64,000 nt of DNA. Source: Ligustrum vulgare. Its lineage: Eukaryota; Streptophyta; Magnoliopsida; Lamiales; Oleaceae. Positions 9,661-19,164 of the stretch are shown here, in pieces (positions within the stretch are counted from its first letter, which is position 1; every line of letters starts with the position of its first letter). Below the pieces are notes generated by a model. The model worked only from the letters and a program-made list of their open reading frames with translations. It had not been told where the DNA came from and did not search any database. The position numbers and the translations under genes are program-made. The stretch spans positions 58,240,234 through 58,304,233 of the forward strand of contig OY743174.1 in assembly GCA_963555705.1 (NCBI GenBank), read 5' to 3'.

Positions 9661-10574
9661 TTTCTTTTGCTTTTGCGTGTTTCATGTATTTCTTTCCAGT
9701 GTGACTCTTGTGTGTTCTCCTTACGAGAAAATAATAATATCTCTGTTATCATCTACTAAATCTCGTTTGTGATGTAAATGAATTTGCATGTCTAACCTCA
9801 ATTCTCTTAGTGATTGCATACCATACTATGCTCTTAATTCCAAACGATAAAATTCTAGGCAGAGTTTCCTTTGACATTTGGACTTATTCAAACCGTAAGC
9901 ATACTTCATAACTCACAATAATAAATAATTCCACATTTGATCACAACGATCTAAAAATTGACCACAATTTCATCAAACTTCAATATCATAAAAAAATATT
10001 CCAGAAAATCAATTCATAATTCCTCAACATAGAAATTTCAAATCATAGTCGTCAATATCACAATATCACTTCCTTCAATACCTTAATTGGCTCAAAAGAT
10101 TACTCATACTTATATTTATAAGTCATAAATCATATTCCCAAAATTTAATCACAAGGCCAAAGTTCATAATAAATTTCTCTTCAATATAGAGGCATAATTC
10201 ACTTACTCAACATAATAGCCATTACTTAATTCCCAATAACCAAATCTTTAAATCTCTAACTTCATAATGCTTCTCATAAAAGTCTCATTAAAATCATATC
10301 ACTTATAATCTTAACATCTCATAAAACTTCATAAAATTGGCTCGCTATTTCTCATTAAATCTAAATGATAGATAATCTGAACATATTTCTAATCATTTCT
10401 GTTGACTTCTTATACTTAGTGCCATGTCTAAAATCAATTATGCAAAGTCCATTTAAGGTTCATCATTTCTAAACTCGAGGACAGCAATTATTTTGAAAAT
10501 CATTCTTAAGTCATATTATTCCCATTATGCTCAACACCCGTTCTCTTTCTTTCTTTCCGAATTTTTTTTTTCAG

Positions 10575-10762
10575 AATTGAAACTTGAAGAGTGGTACCAA
10601 TAATCATCCACAGTTTTTCCTTGCTTTTAAGCAAAGGTAGTGATAAAGGGATAAATTATTGAACCGAAAATTGAAACTTGAAGAGGAAGTACTGATAACC
10701 ATCCACAGTTTTTCCCTTGTTTTTACACAAAGGTAGTGATAAAGGGATAAATTATTGTACAA
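10575..10762. repeat. 94-bp tandem duplication in element A
   Basis: Two copies begin at 10575 and 10669, sharing ttgaaacttgaagag, catccacagtttttcc and aaaggtagtgataaaggg. Confidence 0.85.
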
Positions 10763-11397
10763 ATTCATTATTAATTTTGTTTGTTTAATATATTATTCCA
10801 TATATTTTTTTGGCAAAAGTTACGAACCAACTTATTTTTCTAATTTAGTCAGTCTTACTAAGCTTAATATGAACCAAAATTCATATCAATATCCTCTATG
10901 TCTCATGATTCTACATAAAAAGGAATAAATTAAAATTCAGGCTTCTATCAATTCATATCATACTCAACATGTATATTTCACTTAAAGATTCATAACATAT
11001 GAAGATTTCATACTTAACATATCTTAATAAAATCGTAAATGACTTGCAAAGCATATAACATACCTGGTTCGAGGAGTCAATACGTGGAGAGTGACATAGT
11101 AGAGTGATGAGTTAAAATATTTCATATAATCTTATTTTCCTTTAATCAACAATAATTTAATGTGGTTGTATCCAAATCAACATTTTCTTGAATCATAATT
11201 CCTAATTAATCACAGTCTTCAAAACAAATCCAATATCGATATAGTAATTATCTCCCCATCAATAATTAATAACTTAACCCAAATAAAATTTATCGTCAAA
11301 TCTTATTTTTCCTTTAGTCCCCGAACTTCTAGAAATTTATCAAAGACATCAATATAAACATCATATCACTAACTAATTATATTCCATAAAATTTTCA

Positions 11398-11450
11398 GGA
11401 CATTACAAATTCCCTTGCTTAAAATGAATTTTGTCCTTGAAATTCGCACA
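11398..11450 (-). mobile_element. Second polypurine-tract-like junction inside element A
   Basis: On the - strand, caaggacaaaattcatttta followed by agcaagggaattTGTAATGTCC repeats the layout of a Tekay 3' end (gaggacgaaat...aagggggtaag|TGTA). This suggests that 10.8-11.4 kb is part of an LTR from another family member, i.e. element A is chimeric. Confidence 0.45.
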
Positions 11451-11647
11451 TCAAATTTCATCATGCTTTTCAAAATCATAACCATACTTGACATGTGAAA
11501 ATTCAACTTTTTTTTTTATAATGAATAGTGATTTCGTTCACTGTTCATCATGAATAGCACGTCGTTTTACTGTTCACGTGAATAGTGATTTTTTTTTTTA
11601 AAGAAATAAAATTTCAAAAATCTACAGAATCGTTTTTAAAACTCTTT

Positions 11648-11661
11648 TCTCTGATACCAAC
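11648..11661 (-). other. Element A primer-binding site
   Basis: On the - strand, directly after the LTR end (...gtcgtcaca), the sequence gttggtatcagag matches the initiator-methionine tRNA 3' end used by most plant LTR retrotransposons. It fixes the element's orientation as minus. Confidence 0.85.
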
Positions 11662-12176
11662 TGTGACGACCCGAATTCTCGACCATTCGAGTGCCACTAA
11701 AAGTGACTCATATCATATTATCGAGACTTAAATAGAAATGTAAAATTATTCAAAAGAATAATTAGAATCCCATAATTTTATTTGTGAATAAAAATAGAAC
11801 ATAATTTTCTTACATAAAGTTCAACATAATTATCTCATCAATCTTAACCACTTTTGCCACTTCCATGTTGACCGTCTCGAACCTTCAATTATCTGAAAAT
11901 GGTAAATATCGTGGAGTGAGATTTATAAAATCCCAGTAAGTATACCAAGCATAAATTTTCTTTTGAAAGCATATGGATCATTTTCATCATAATATAGGAT
12001 AGGACCGAAATACTCATAAACATAGGGAGACACAAGAATTTTACCGAACTTAAATGGTAAGAATTCTTATGTGTAGCGCTACTAAACTCCGGTCCCCTTA
12101 GCATAATCATAAACATATCATATGGAACCCATAACAATCTTGTGAGATTGATTTCATAGCAATGATCCAAACATTT

Positions 12177-12889
12177 TCATAAAAACATAAGATATACTTA
12201 CTTGTCATAAAAACATACTTACTTTTCATAAAAACATAAGGTGTATTTACCTTTCATAAAAACATACTTACTTTTCATAAAAACATAAGATATACTTACT
12301 TGTCATAAAAACATACTTACTTTTCATAAAAACATAAGGTGTATTTACCTTTCATAAAAACATACTTACTTTTCATAAAAACATAAGATATACTTACTTG
12401 TCATAAAAACATACTTACTTTTCATAAAAACATAAGGTGTATTTACCTTTCATAAAAACATACTTACTTTTCATAAAAACATAAGATATACTTACTTGTC
12501 ATAAAAACATACTTACTTTTCATAAAAACATAAGGTGTATTTACCTTTCATAAAAACATACTTACTTTTCATAAAAACATAAGATATACTTACTTGTCAT
12601 AAAAACATACTTACTTTTCATAAAAACATAAGGTGTATTTACCTTTCATAAAAACATACTTACTTTTCATAAAAACATAAGATATACTTACTTGTCATAA
12701 AAACATACTTACTTTTCATAAAAACATAAGGTGTATTTACCTTTCATAAAAACATACTTACTTTTCATAAAAACATAAGATATACTTACTTGTCATAAAA
12801 ACATACTTACTTTTCATAAAAACATAAGGTGTATTTACCTTTCATAAAAACATACTTACTTTTCATAAAAACATAAGATATACTTACCT
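12177..12889. repeat. 98-bp minisatellite in element A right LTR, about 7.3 units
   Basis: Same unit as in the left LTR but one unit shorter. This explains the whole 98-bp difference in LTR length. Confidence 0.9.
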
Positions 12890-13115
12890 TTTAAAAGATT
12901 AAAATGAAGTGTAGTAGTAAATGGACCAAAACTTTCTTGACCACCTTGAATTTCTCTTACTTGTGGATTTTGTCAAGAGATTGGAAATAAGTGTATATGT
13001 GTAGAGTTGTGTGTAAAAGAGATGGGTTTAAATAGATGTATAAAGTTGGCATATTGTAAACATAATCATTCAATTCTATTAATTTTAACACATCCTTTTC
13101 TTAAAGTAAAGCACC

Positions 13116-13423
13116 ATTCATATACTTTTCCATATTTATACAAATATTATGCTCTTCATGATTACATATAATGGAGTCTTATCAACCATTCATATACTTT
13201 TCCATATTTATACAAATATTATGCTCTTCATGATTACATATAATGGAGTCTTATCAACCATTCATATACTTTTCCATATTTATACAAATATTATGCTCTT
13301 CATGATTACATATAATGGAATCTTATCAACCATTCATATACTTTTTCATATTTATACAAATATTATGCTCTTCATGATTACATATAATGGAGTATATAAT
13401 TCATTCATATACTTTTCCATATT
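13116..13423. repeat. 72-bp tandem repeat in element A right LTR
   Basis: Same four-unit array as 6299-6606, in the other LTR. Confidence 0.85.
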
Positions 13424-13802
13424 TATTAAATTAAGATTCTCATAATTATTATATATAATGGAACCTCTCATGCTTGCATATATTTTCTTAATTTCAATAA
13501 TAAAAATAATTTTTGTATAAATAAATATTGGGATAACATTGAATTAAGTACTTGGACTTAATATACTTTAAATCAAGAGAATGGAGATATTTTTAGAAAT
13601 TCGGAATTTAATTTAAAATCGAACGATCTCGATTATTTCTTGACTTGGCTATACGAATACGTCGTGGCGTTAACTTAATAAAAATGGGTGACATAGTAGC
13701 GACACGATTTTCTATTAAAATAATTATTAATCGCGTAAAAATTCTTGGTCGCTACATAAATATTGAAAAGTTTAAAACTGTGCATCAAATTGCAATTCTT
13801 AC

Positions 13803-14450
13803 TTGTTATTTGGCTTGTATCCCCTGTGAAACCAGTTTTTGAATGTCTTTATGTCAGCATCATCTCCATGCATGTCATACTTATCAAAGACTAGAATATT
13901 TTCACGTGGTTTGATGTGCTTCTCTTCACCAGCTACAAAAGGCAACCTCAACGAACGAGGTAGTCTTGTAGCTCTCTTCACTGGTAGTTCTGGTGTCATG
14001 GACTGCAAAAAATGAAATTAACTGGAAAGTGTGTATGTGACCTGGAACAATACTACATCATGTATTCAGTGAAGTTATGTATTTGATAAATTAATTCTAT
14101 ATGTGACCTCAGTATATCATTTATATAGAATTGCTGTGAGTGCAATGATTTTAACACATTTACTAAGATATTGTGGAATGTGAACATAGAAATGATAAGT
14201 TTTGTTTCAAGACCTGCTGTTTGATTTCTTCAGCTTCCTACACAATGGCGGCAACAATTTTATCTAGACTCCCATGTGAATCTCCATGTGTTTCCATATC
14301 CCCAGGTGTAGTAATATGTGCCAGAGACTTTGTGGAACCCATGCCTAATCTGAAAGAAGGGCTTTGAAATAAAACTGGGTTTGAGACATCATCCTCTGGG
14401 TAAAGCTTTCCCTTTCCCTTCACATCAGAATGTTGACATGACTGCGGTTC
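13803..14450 (-). pseudogene. ULP gene linker exons
   Basis: Two exons are readable. The first begins at 14450 (acceptor ttttatag), continues through VKGKGKLYPEDD, and holds a TAG stop near 14240 just before EAEEIKQQ. The second runs 14002-13803 (acceptor tttgcag, donor gtaaga) and includes RLPRSLRLPFVAGEEKH and KTFKNWFHRGYK. The LTR of element A begins 47 bp further on, inside the following intron. Confidence 0.65.
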
Positions 14451-14541
14451 CTATAAAACGATTTGATTTTAAGGTGTTAATGACATCATATAAATTCGCA
14501 CATTACAGTATGAAAAACACATTAACGCACTAAAATTGTAC

Positions 14542-15195
14542 CTCAACTGGAACATGATCTTCACCAGGCTGCGACTTGTCCTTGGATTTGTTTTGGAAAG
14601 ATTCAAATGCACTTGATATCATCGCAGATACTACATCAAACATGAATATGAATTCAGACCTCAATTCGGTCAGCTCATTCTTAATCACATCTTGTGACCT
14701 CATAACTGCATGAAGTTGCTGTGTCCTGTCAGACATCAGTATGAGTACTTGTGACTTCAGATCATTCACCTCTGCATGAAGCATACTGTTCTGCAGTTTC
14801 ACCTCAGCAATTTGCTCCTTCACCTCATTCTTCCACCTTTCAAAGTCCTGACTCATCCTTATCCATTGTAGGAATGTAGTTCGGTTCTGTCGAATGCAAA
14901 AAGTCTGCTTCATCTAATGCTAGCCTCTCCTGGTATGTCATGTCATCAAACTGATCACTATGTTTTTGCCTTGATGGAGGAGGGTCCACAAAATCATCAT
15001 CTCATCGCTAATATCACTTGCATGGTCCAATCTACCATCAGTAATCAGAAGAGGTTTCATACTGGATTTTGAGACATTTTTATAAGAAGATTCAACTTCA
15101 GACTCTCCTGGTTGCCTTGGTTTCACATATGTGACCCCAGTCATGTACCTTTGAGATTGCTCCATATGGCTAGAATCAAGGTCACAAACTTCAAC
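14542..15195 (-). pseudogene. ULP gene exon with coiled coil
   Basis: Acceptor tttttgtag at 15196; donor gag|gtac at 14542. The first part is acidic and serine-rich (SESEV, SKSSMK). After a frameshift near 15000 the reading continues to a heptad-rich stretch, KNEVKEQIAEVKLQNSMLHA and on through VNDLKSQVLIL, typical of a coiled coil of 60-80 residues. It is the linker between DUF1985 and the peptidase in these transposon proteins. Confidence 0.65.
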
Positions 15196-15556
15196 CTACA
15201 AAAATGCATAAAGTGAGAAGATATTTTTGAGATTCAGAACTGAGACTACAATTTATAACATTACTGTCACCAATTAGAAAATGCCTCATGTGAAAATCAT
15301 TTGATATGAAAGTTAATTGACTTACATTGGAACCGGATAAAATCTTCTCATCCAGTGTGGAAAAAACATGTATCTTCTCAACTCGCCAATTTAGAATTCT
15401 AGGATACATAGCCCGAACCCTAGTTGTTATCCTACCATTCAAGGGTGGTATTGTCTCATAAATCCACACTTCAAATGCTAGTAGAAAATCACCCAAACGG
15501 TAGTGAGTATTTCGCTTCACCAAGGCATCCTTCAGTGACGTAATTGTCATATCAAA

Positions 15557-16990
15557 AAGTTCTTTCCCTCATGGGAATGTCTCCATCGCATCGAAGTCTT
15601 CAACTAGTGCGAAGAAGAAATCCTCAACTGTTTTTCTGTAAGAAGTGGAGAAAGAAATATGACGTCAACAAATATAACAATCCAAGTCGCACAACGTCAT
15701 GATCAAGTGCCCCGTTGACCTCCAGAAACACATCTCTAATGTCTTCATTTGTTATTGACGTCGAATGGCCAAAGTACGTATGCTTTAGATTTAATGTTAA
15801 AATGTCCAGGTCCCTCCGGTTATCAACTCCAGCATATGTCAGTCTAGTAACTAAAATGAATTCAGGTAAAGCAAACCGGACATATCTCCCACGAATTAGA
15901 AACAACAACTCCTGTGGATTAGGTTGTTTCACCATCCGCAGAAAAAAATAATGTAACAATTGGGGATGCAAAATTATCTCCTGGAAGTTCTTTCCCTCAT
16001 GGGAATGTCTCCATCGCATCGAAGTCTTCAACTAGTGCGAAGAAGAAATCCTCAACTGTTTTTCTGTAAGAAGTGGAGAAAAAAATATGACGTCAACAAA
16101 TATAACAATCCAAGTCGCACAACGTCATGATCAAATGCCCCGTTGACCTCCAGAAACACATCTCTAATGTCTTCATTTGTTATTGACGTCGAATGGCCAA
16201 AGTACGTATGCTTTAGATTTGATGTTAAAATGTCCAGGTCCCTCCGGTTATCAACTCCAGCATATGTCGGTCTAGTAACTAAAATGAATTCAGGTAAAGC
16301 AAACTGGACATATCTCCCACGAATTAGAAACCACAACTCCTGTGGATTAGGTTGTTTCACCATCCGCAGAAAAAAATAATGTAACAATTGGGGATGCAAA
16401 ATTATCTCCTGGAAGTTCTTTCCCTCATGGGAATGTCTCCATCGCATCGAAGTCTTCAACTAGTGCGAAGAAGAAATCCTCAACTGTTTTTCTGTAAGAA
16501 GTGGAGAAAAAAATATGACGTCAACAAATATAACAATCCAAGTCGCACAACGTCATGATCAAATGCCCCGTTGACCTCCAGAAACACATCTCTAATGTCT
16601 TCATTTGTTATTGACGTCGAATGGCCAAAGTACGTATGCTTTAGATTTGATGTTAAAATGTCCAGGTCCCTCCGGTTATCAACTCCAGCATATGTCGGTC
16701 TAGTAACTAAAATGAATTCAGGTAAAGCAAACTGGACATATCTCCCACGAATTAGAAACCACAACTCCTGTGGATTAGGTTGTTTCACCATCCGCAGAAA
16801 AAAATAATGTAACAATTGGGGCTGCAAAATGATCTCCTGGAAGTCCACATAGTATGAGAAACATCTGTTTGATAGAATATGCTTCTGCTCATCAGTGAGT
16901 TTCGATTTGAATATGGTAAGCGTGTTCTTTGTGACATTGGACATAATTTTTCCTGGGAACCATTCAGCTTCTGGGATCAAGTAATTCCAG
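15557..16990 (-). repeat. DUF1985 exon in three tandem copies, 428-bp period
   Basis: Three - strand copies of the DUF1985 coding unit start at successive 428-bp offsets, with homologous ORFs at 15624-16031, 16052-16459 and 16480-17007. Copies 2 and 3 (the two nearest the gene start) are nearly identical and copy 1 is more diverged. Only the copy nearest the gene start keeps the true upstream sequence (VYWNYLIPEAEWFPG). The others start from a junction where the next unit's end is fused to the unit's start. DUF1985 hallmarks seen are LLHYFFLRMVKQ, LWFLIRGRYV and FALPEFILVT. All copies share the same one-base frameshift after LLTSYF, so that break predates the triplication. Confidence 0.9.
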
Positions 16991-16995
16991 TACAC

Positions 16996-18651
16996 CTGAA
17001 AGATCAAGGAAAGGAAAAATTAAGGTCACGGTACAACATGTTAGCAGTGACCTGATTATATCCGGTGATCTGATAATAAACTTAGGATGTCTGAGGTTCA
17101 AAGTGACCTCTTTACCACAAAATGTGACCTGTCAAGATATATATATGCATGTGACCTTCATGTCTAAAATGTGAAGTGACAACATTAATTTAATATGCAG
17201 ATATGGTCAAGCTCTAAGAAATGCAGAAATGTTATGACCCTGAATGTAACTTCATTAGTAACTACTGTAACCTGATACAAAAGAAATTTCAAGGTGATCC
17301 CCTGGTGGAAATTGTGAAGTGAAAACAATCACAGAATCTGAAAATATGTTCACAGCATTTTCCACTGATTAGGAGGTCTGAGGTTGAAGTGACCTCTTTA
17401 CTAGTACATGTAACATGTTAGCATATATATATGAATGTGACAACTATCATTTAAGCTGCAGACATGGGCAACTTCTATGAAATGCATTTACAATTTCAAT
17501 GTAAATGTGACCTCATTAGCATATATGATCTGATAACAAACTCAGGATGTCTGAGGTTCAAAGTGACCTCTTTACCACAAAATGTGACCTGTCTAGATAT
17601 ATATGTGCATGTGACCTCCATGTCTAAAATGTGAAGTGACAACATTCATTTAATATGCAGATATGGTCAAGCTCTATGAAATGCAGAAATGTTATTACCT
17701 TGAATGTGACCTCATTAGCAACTAATGAAACTAAGGAAGTCACAAAAGAGTTATGACCCTAAATGTGACCTCACATAATCGACATATATATGTTCACAGC
17801 ATTTTCCACTATTAATTTAGGTCACAAGAGTTCAATGTCGATGAACACATGCACTTTTTACCCCAAGTTCATTTACATTTTATATGTTTTTCCTCAAGTG
17901 TTAGGTCACATTACATAATACTTGTTCGCATATAAAATTGATTACACTGGAGGTTTTAGCTATCAGGTTATAGTATGGGCTAATGAGGTCACATTCATAG
18001 TCAGAACATATGAATGTGAACTCCTAGTGGAAAATGTGAAGTGAAAACCATCATGTCATCTAAATATATGTTCACAACATTGTCCAATGTAATATAGGTC
18101 ACAGATGTACCTGGCCTAGTTATCTAAACCAACTGAATTTCACGTTTCTCAAACTTCTCTTACACAGTCTCCAAATGCATCACAACAATTAGCAACAACG
18201 TAAAGTAAATATACATCTAGGCCACATGAATTGAAAGTGGATGAACACATGCAATGTTTCCCCCAAATTTCGTATACATTTTACATCGCAAAAAAGAATT
18301 AGGTCACATTATTGTGTGCAATCCTATCAAATTTCAAATCCATCTGCATATATTGGGGTTACTAGGCCACATGTATGAAAAAAGCTACATTTCACATCAA
18401 CAGGACAATGCACCAAAAAAATGCATCTAGATCAAAAAGGTGATGAATCCAGGTCACATGTTGTCATATCTTTCTAAAATCACAGCCCCAATTACCGTCC
18501 CTGTCGCATACAGAGAAACCCCAATTTTTGAAAACTTTTTCCTAGAATATTTACGTCACAACAATTAAATCACTAAAATACTTCATCCTATATCATTTGA
18601 ACAATACAATTTTATGAATTCTTAGGTCACAAAAAAAATTGGATAACGTAC
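16996..18651 (-). other. ULP intron 1, dense in GTGACCT/AGGTCAC
   Basis: About 1.66 kb with no coding signal. GTGACC occurs about eleven times between 17049 and 17767, and its reverse complement GGTCAC about seven times between 17820 and 18624. The motif therefore switches strand once, near 17.8 kb. A higher-order repeat is also visible: 17065-17245 and 17520-17705 are close copies, each with ggatgtctgaggttcaaagt, and 17370-17460 is a more diverged copy. Confidence 0.7.
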
Positions 18652-18762
18652 CTCTTGTGTTTGTGTTCTCCGAGTACTTGGAATTGCAAGAATTTCAGTT
18701 CCAGTCGTATTACTTTTCTCTTCTCTCATTCTTTTCCTTTCAGAGCTCTTCTTCCCAGACAT
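18652..18762 (-). pseudogene. ULP gene exon 1
   Basis: ATG at 18762 on the - strand opens 37 codons (MSGKKSSERKRMREEK...), rich in Lys and Arg and likely a nuclear-localisation patch. The donor after codon 37 (gag|gtacgt) joins in phase to the acceptor tttcag at 16996, giving ...TQE|VYWNYL. The exon is too short for ordinary ORF finding and is supported by this exact phase match. Confidence 0.7.
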
Positions 18763-19164
18763 TATCGCTCTTTATTCTTCACGGCTTAATGGTGGTTGGG
18801 AAATCAAAAGACTCTCCTCACCTTTCTCAAGTTTCAGATGGTGCACAAATGAGCACGGTGATGGGCGGTTATTGGTATACGTAAGTGATATGAACAAGAA
18901 GACGTGTATAGTTACCGTATATTTAGGGATATGATTTTTGTTTATTTATTTGGAGAATCTTGTTTCTATATTTAAAAAGCGATAATGACGGTAGTTACTT
19001 GGGAAATAGTTGTATTTTATATTGAATAAAATATTATAATATCTTTATTACCTGATTTTTGAATAAATATCAGTTTCCTCTTATTTTTGAATTCCAAATT
19101 TAAATTACAAGGTTCCCAGTAATTTCCACTATAATAAATATCATCTAGATGTAAATGTTCATTC
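18763..19164. other. MULE right flank, no gene seen
   Basis: AT-rich. It should contain the right terminal inverted repeat of the MULE, but I could not recognise it without the left end. Confidence 0.4.

Larger units (their letters stand above)
7700..9950 (+). mobile_element. Extra two-gene segment inside element A
   Basis: Aligning the reverse complement of element A with element B by eye shows shared backbone on both sides. A 10.0-10.4 kb matches B about 51.34-51.74 kb, and A 7.3-7.55 kb matches B about 51.78-52.1 kb. In B these blocks are only some tens of bases apart; in A they are separated by about 2.2 kb. That extra stretch holds the two intact ORFs (7870-8421, 8759-9412) and their flanking repeats, all on + and so antisense to the retrotransposon. 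Exact borders were not resolved and no target duplication was recognised. It is either a captured cDNA/DNA segment or a segment lost from B. Confidence 0.7.
9720..11640 (-). other. Element A internal backbone, non-coding
   Basis: AT-rich with no open frames of note. Reading on -, 10.4-9.95 kb matches element B 51.34-51.75 kb closely. Two 94-bp tandem copies sit at 10575-10668 and 10669-10762 (ttgaaacttgaagag ... aaaggtagtgataaagggat). At 11500-11600, gaatagtgattt and cactgttcat motifs alternate and could fold. Confidence 0.7.
4747..13756 (-). mobile_element. Element A: Ty3/gypsy (Tekay-like) LTR retrotransposon with cassette
   Basis: Two LTRs (4747-6939 and 11662-13756) start TG, end CA, and are flanked by the 5-bp target duplication taaat (4742-4746, 13757-13761). 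The element reads on the - strand: the 13.7-kb LTR is followed by a tRNA-iMet type primer site (TTGGTATCAGA, about 11650-11660), and a polypurine tract abuts the other LTR. Just inside that tract is a decayed chromodomain. There is no gag and hardly any pol, so it is non-autonomous. LTR identity is almost complete, so insertion was very recent. Its internal backbone matches element B, but it carries an extra two-gene segment (about 7.7-9.95 kb). Confidence 0.9.
11662..13756 (-). repeat. Element A LTR, right copy (5' LTR)
   Basis: 2095 bp, TG...CA, immediately followed (- strand) by the primer-binding site. It has the same internal arrays as the left LTR with one 98-bp unit fewer. Confidence 0.9.
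3728..18762 (-). pseudogene. MULE-borne ULP1-like gene (DUF1985 + coiled coil + C48 peptidase)
   Basis: A multi-exon gene can be followed on the - strand: exon 1 18762-18652; exon 2 from 16995 (DUF1985, triplicated); a downstream part ending at 15326 (donor gtaagt); 15195-14542 (coiled coil); from 14450; 14002-13803 (donor gtaaga); an exon near 4700-4590; 4457 to about 4010; and a last exon 3899-3728. The C-terminal half is a C48 (ULP1) cysteine peptidase. Its family cleaves SUMO-type conjugates in the nucleus; the role in transposons is unproven. Defects: a one-base frameshift shared by all three DUF1985 copies, a stop in the exon from 14450 (near 14240), a stop near 4640, a frameshift near 4190 and a stop near 4042. 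Element A splits the gene inside an intron without touching the splice sites. Confidence 0.85.
1..18900 (+). mobile_element. Mutator-like element with MuDR transposase and convergent ULP1 gene
   Basis: A + strand MuDR-type transposase (98-2407) and a - strand ULP1/DUF1985 gene (18762 to 3728) converge. This is the arrangement of ULP-carrying MULEs (the KI/Kaonashi type in the plant literature). The left terminal inverted repeat must lie at or before position 1, and I could not define the right end. It should fall between the ULP first exon (18762) and the unrelated foldback element at 19165. Without the 9.0-kb LTR retrotransposon inside it, the element is about 9.9 kb. Non-coding parts at 2.6-3.6 kb, 14.0-14.2 kb and 17.0-18.65 kb are full of GTGACCT heptamers that are nearly absent elsewhere in the window. 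Both genes carry disabling changes, so this copy is not autonomous. Confidence 0.75.

Noticed and set aside
9501..9704. 67-aa ORF after LOG
   Set aside because: Falls on the triple 3' repeat; no motif; likely chance.
7700..9950. Cassette as a complete integrated virus
   Set aside because: No replicase, movement or coat protein is visible nearby; only the Cys-rich ORF is virus-like and LOG is not a known carlavirus gene.
15715..15951. 78-aa plus-strand ORFs at 15715, 16143 and 16571
   Set aside because: Antisense shadows of the triplicated DUF1985 exon.
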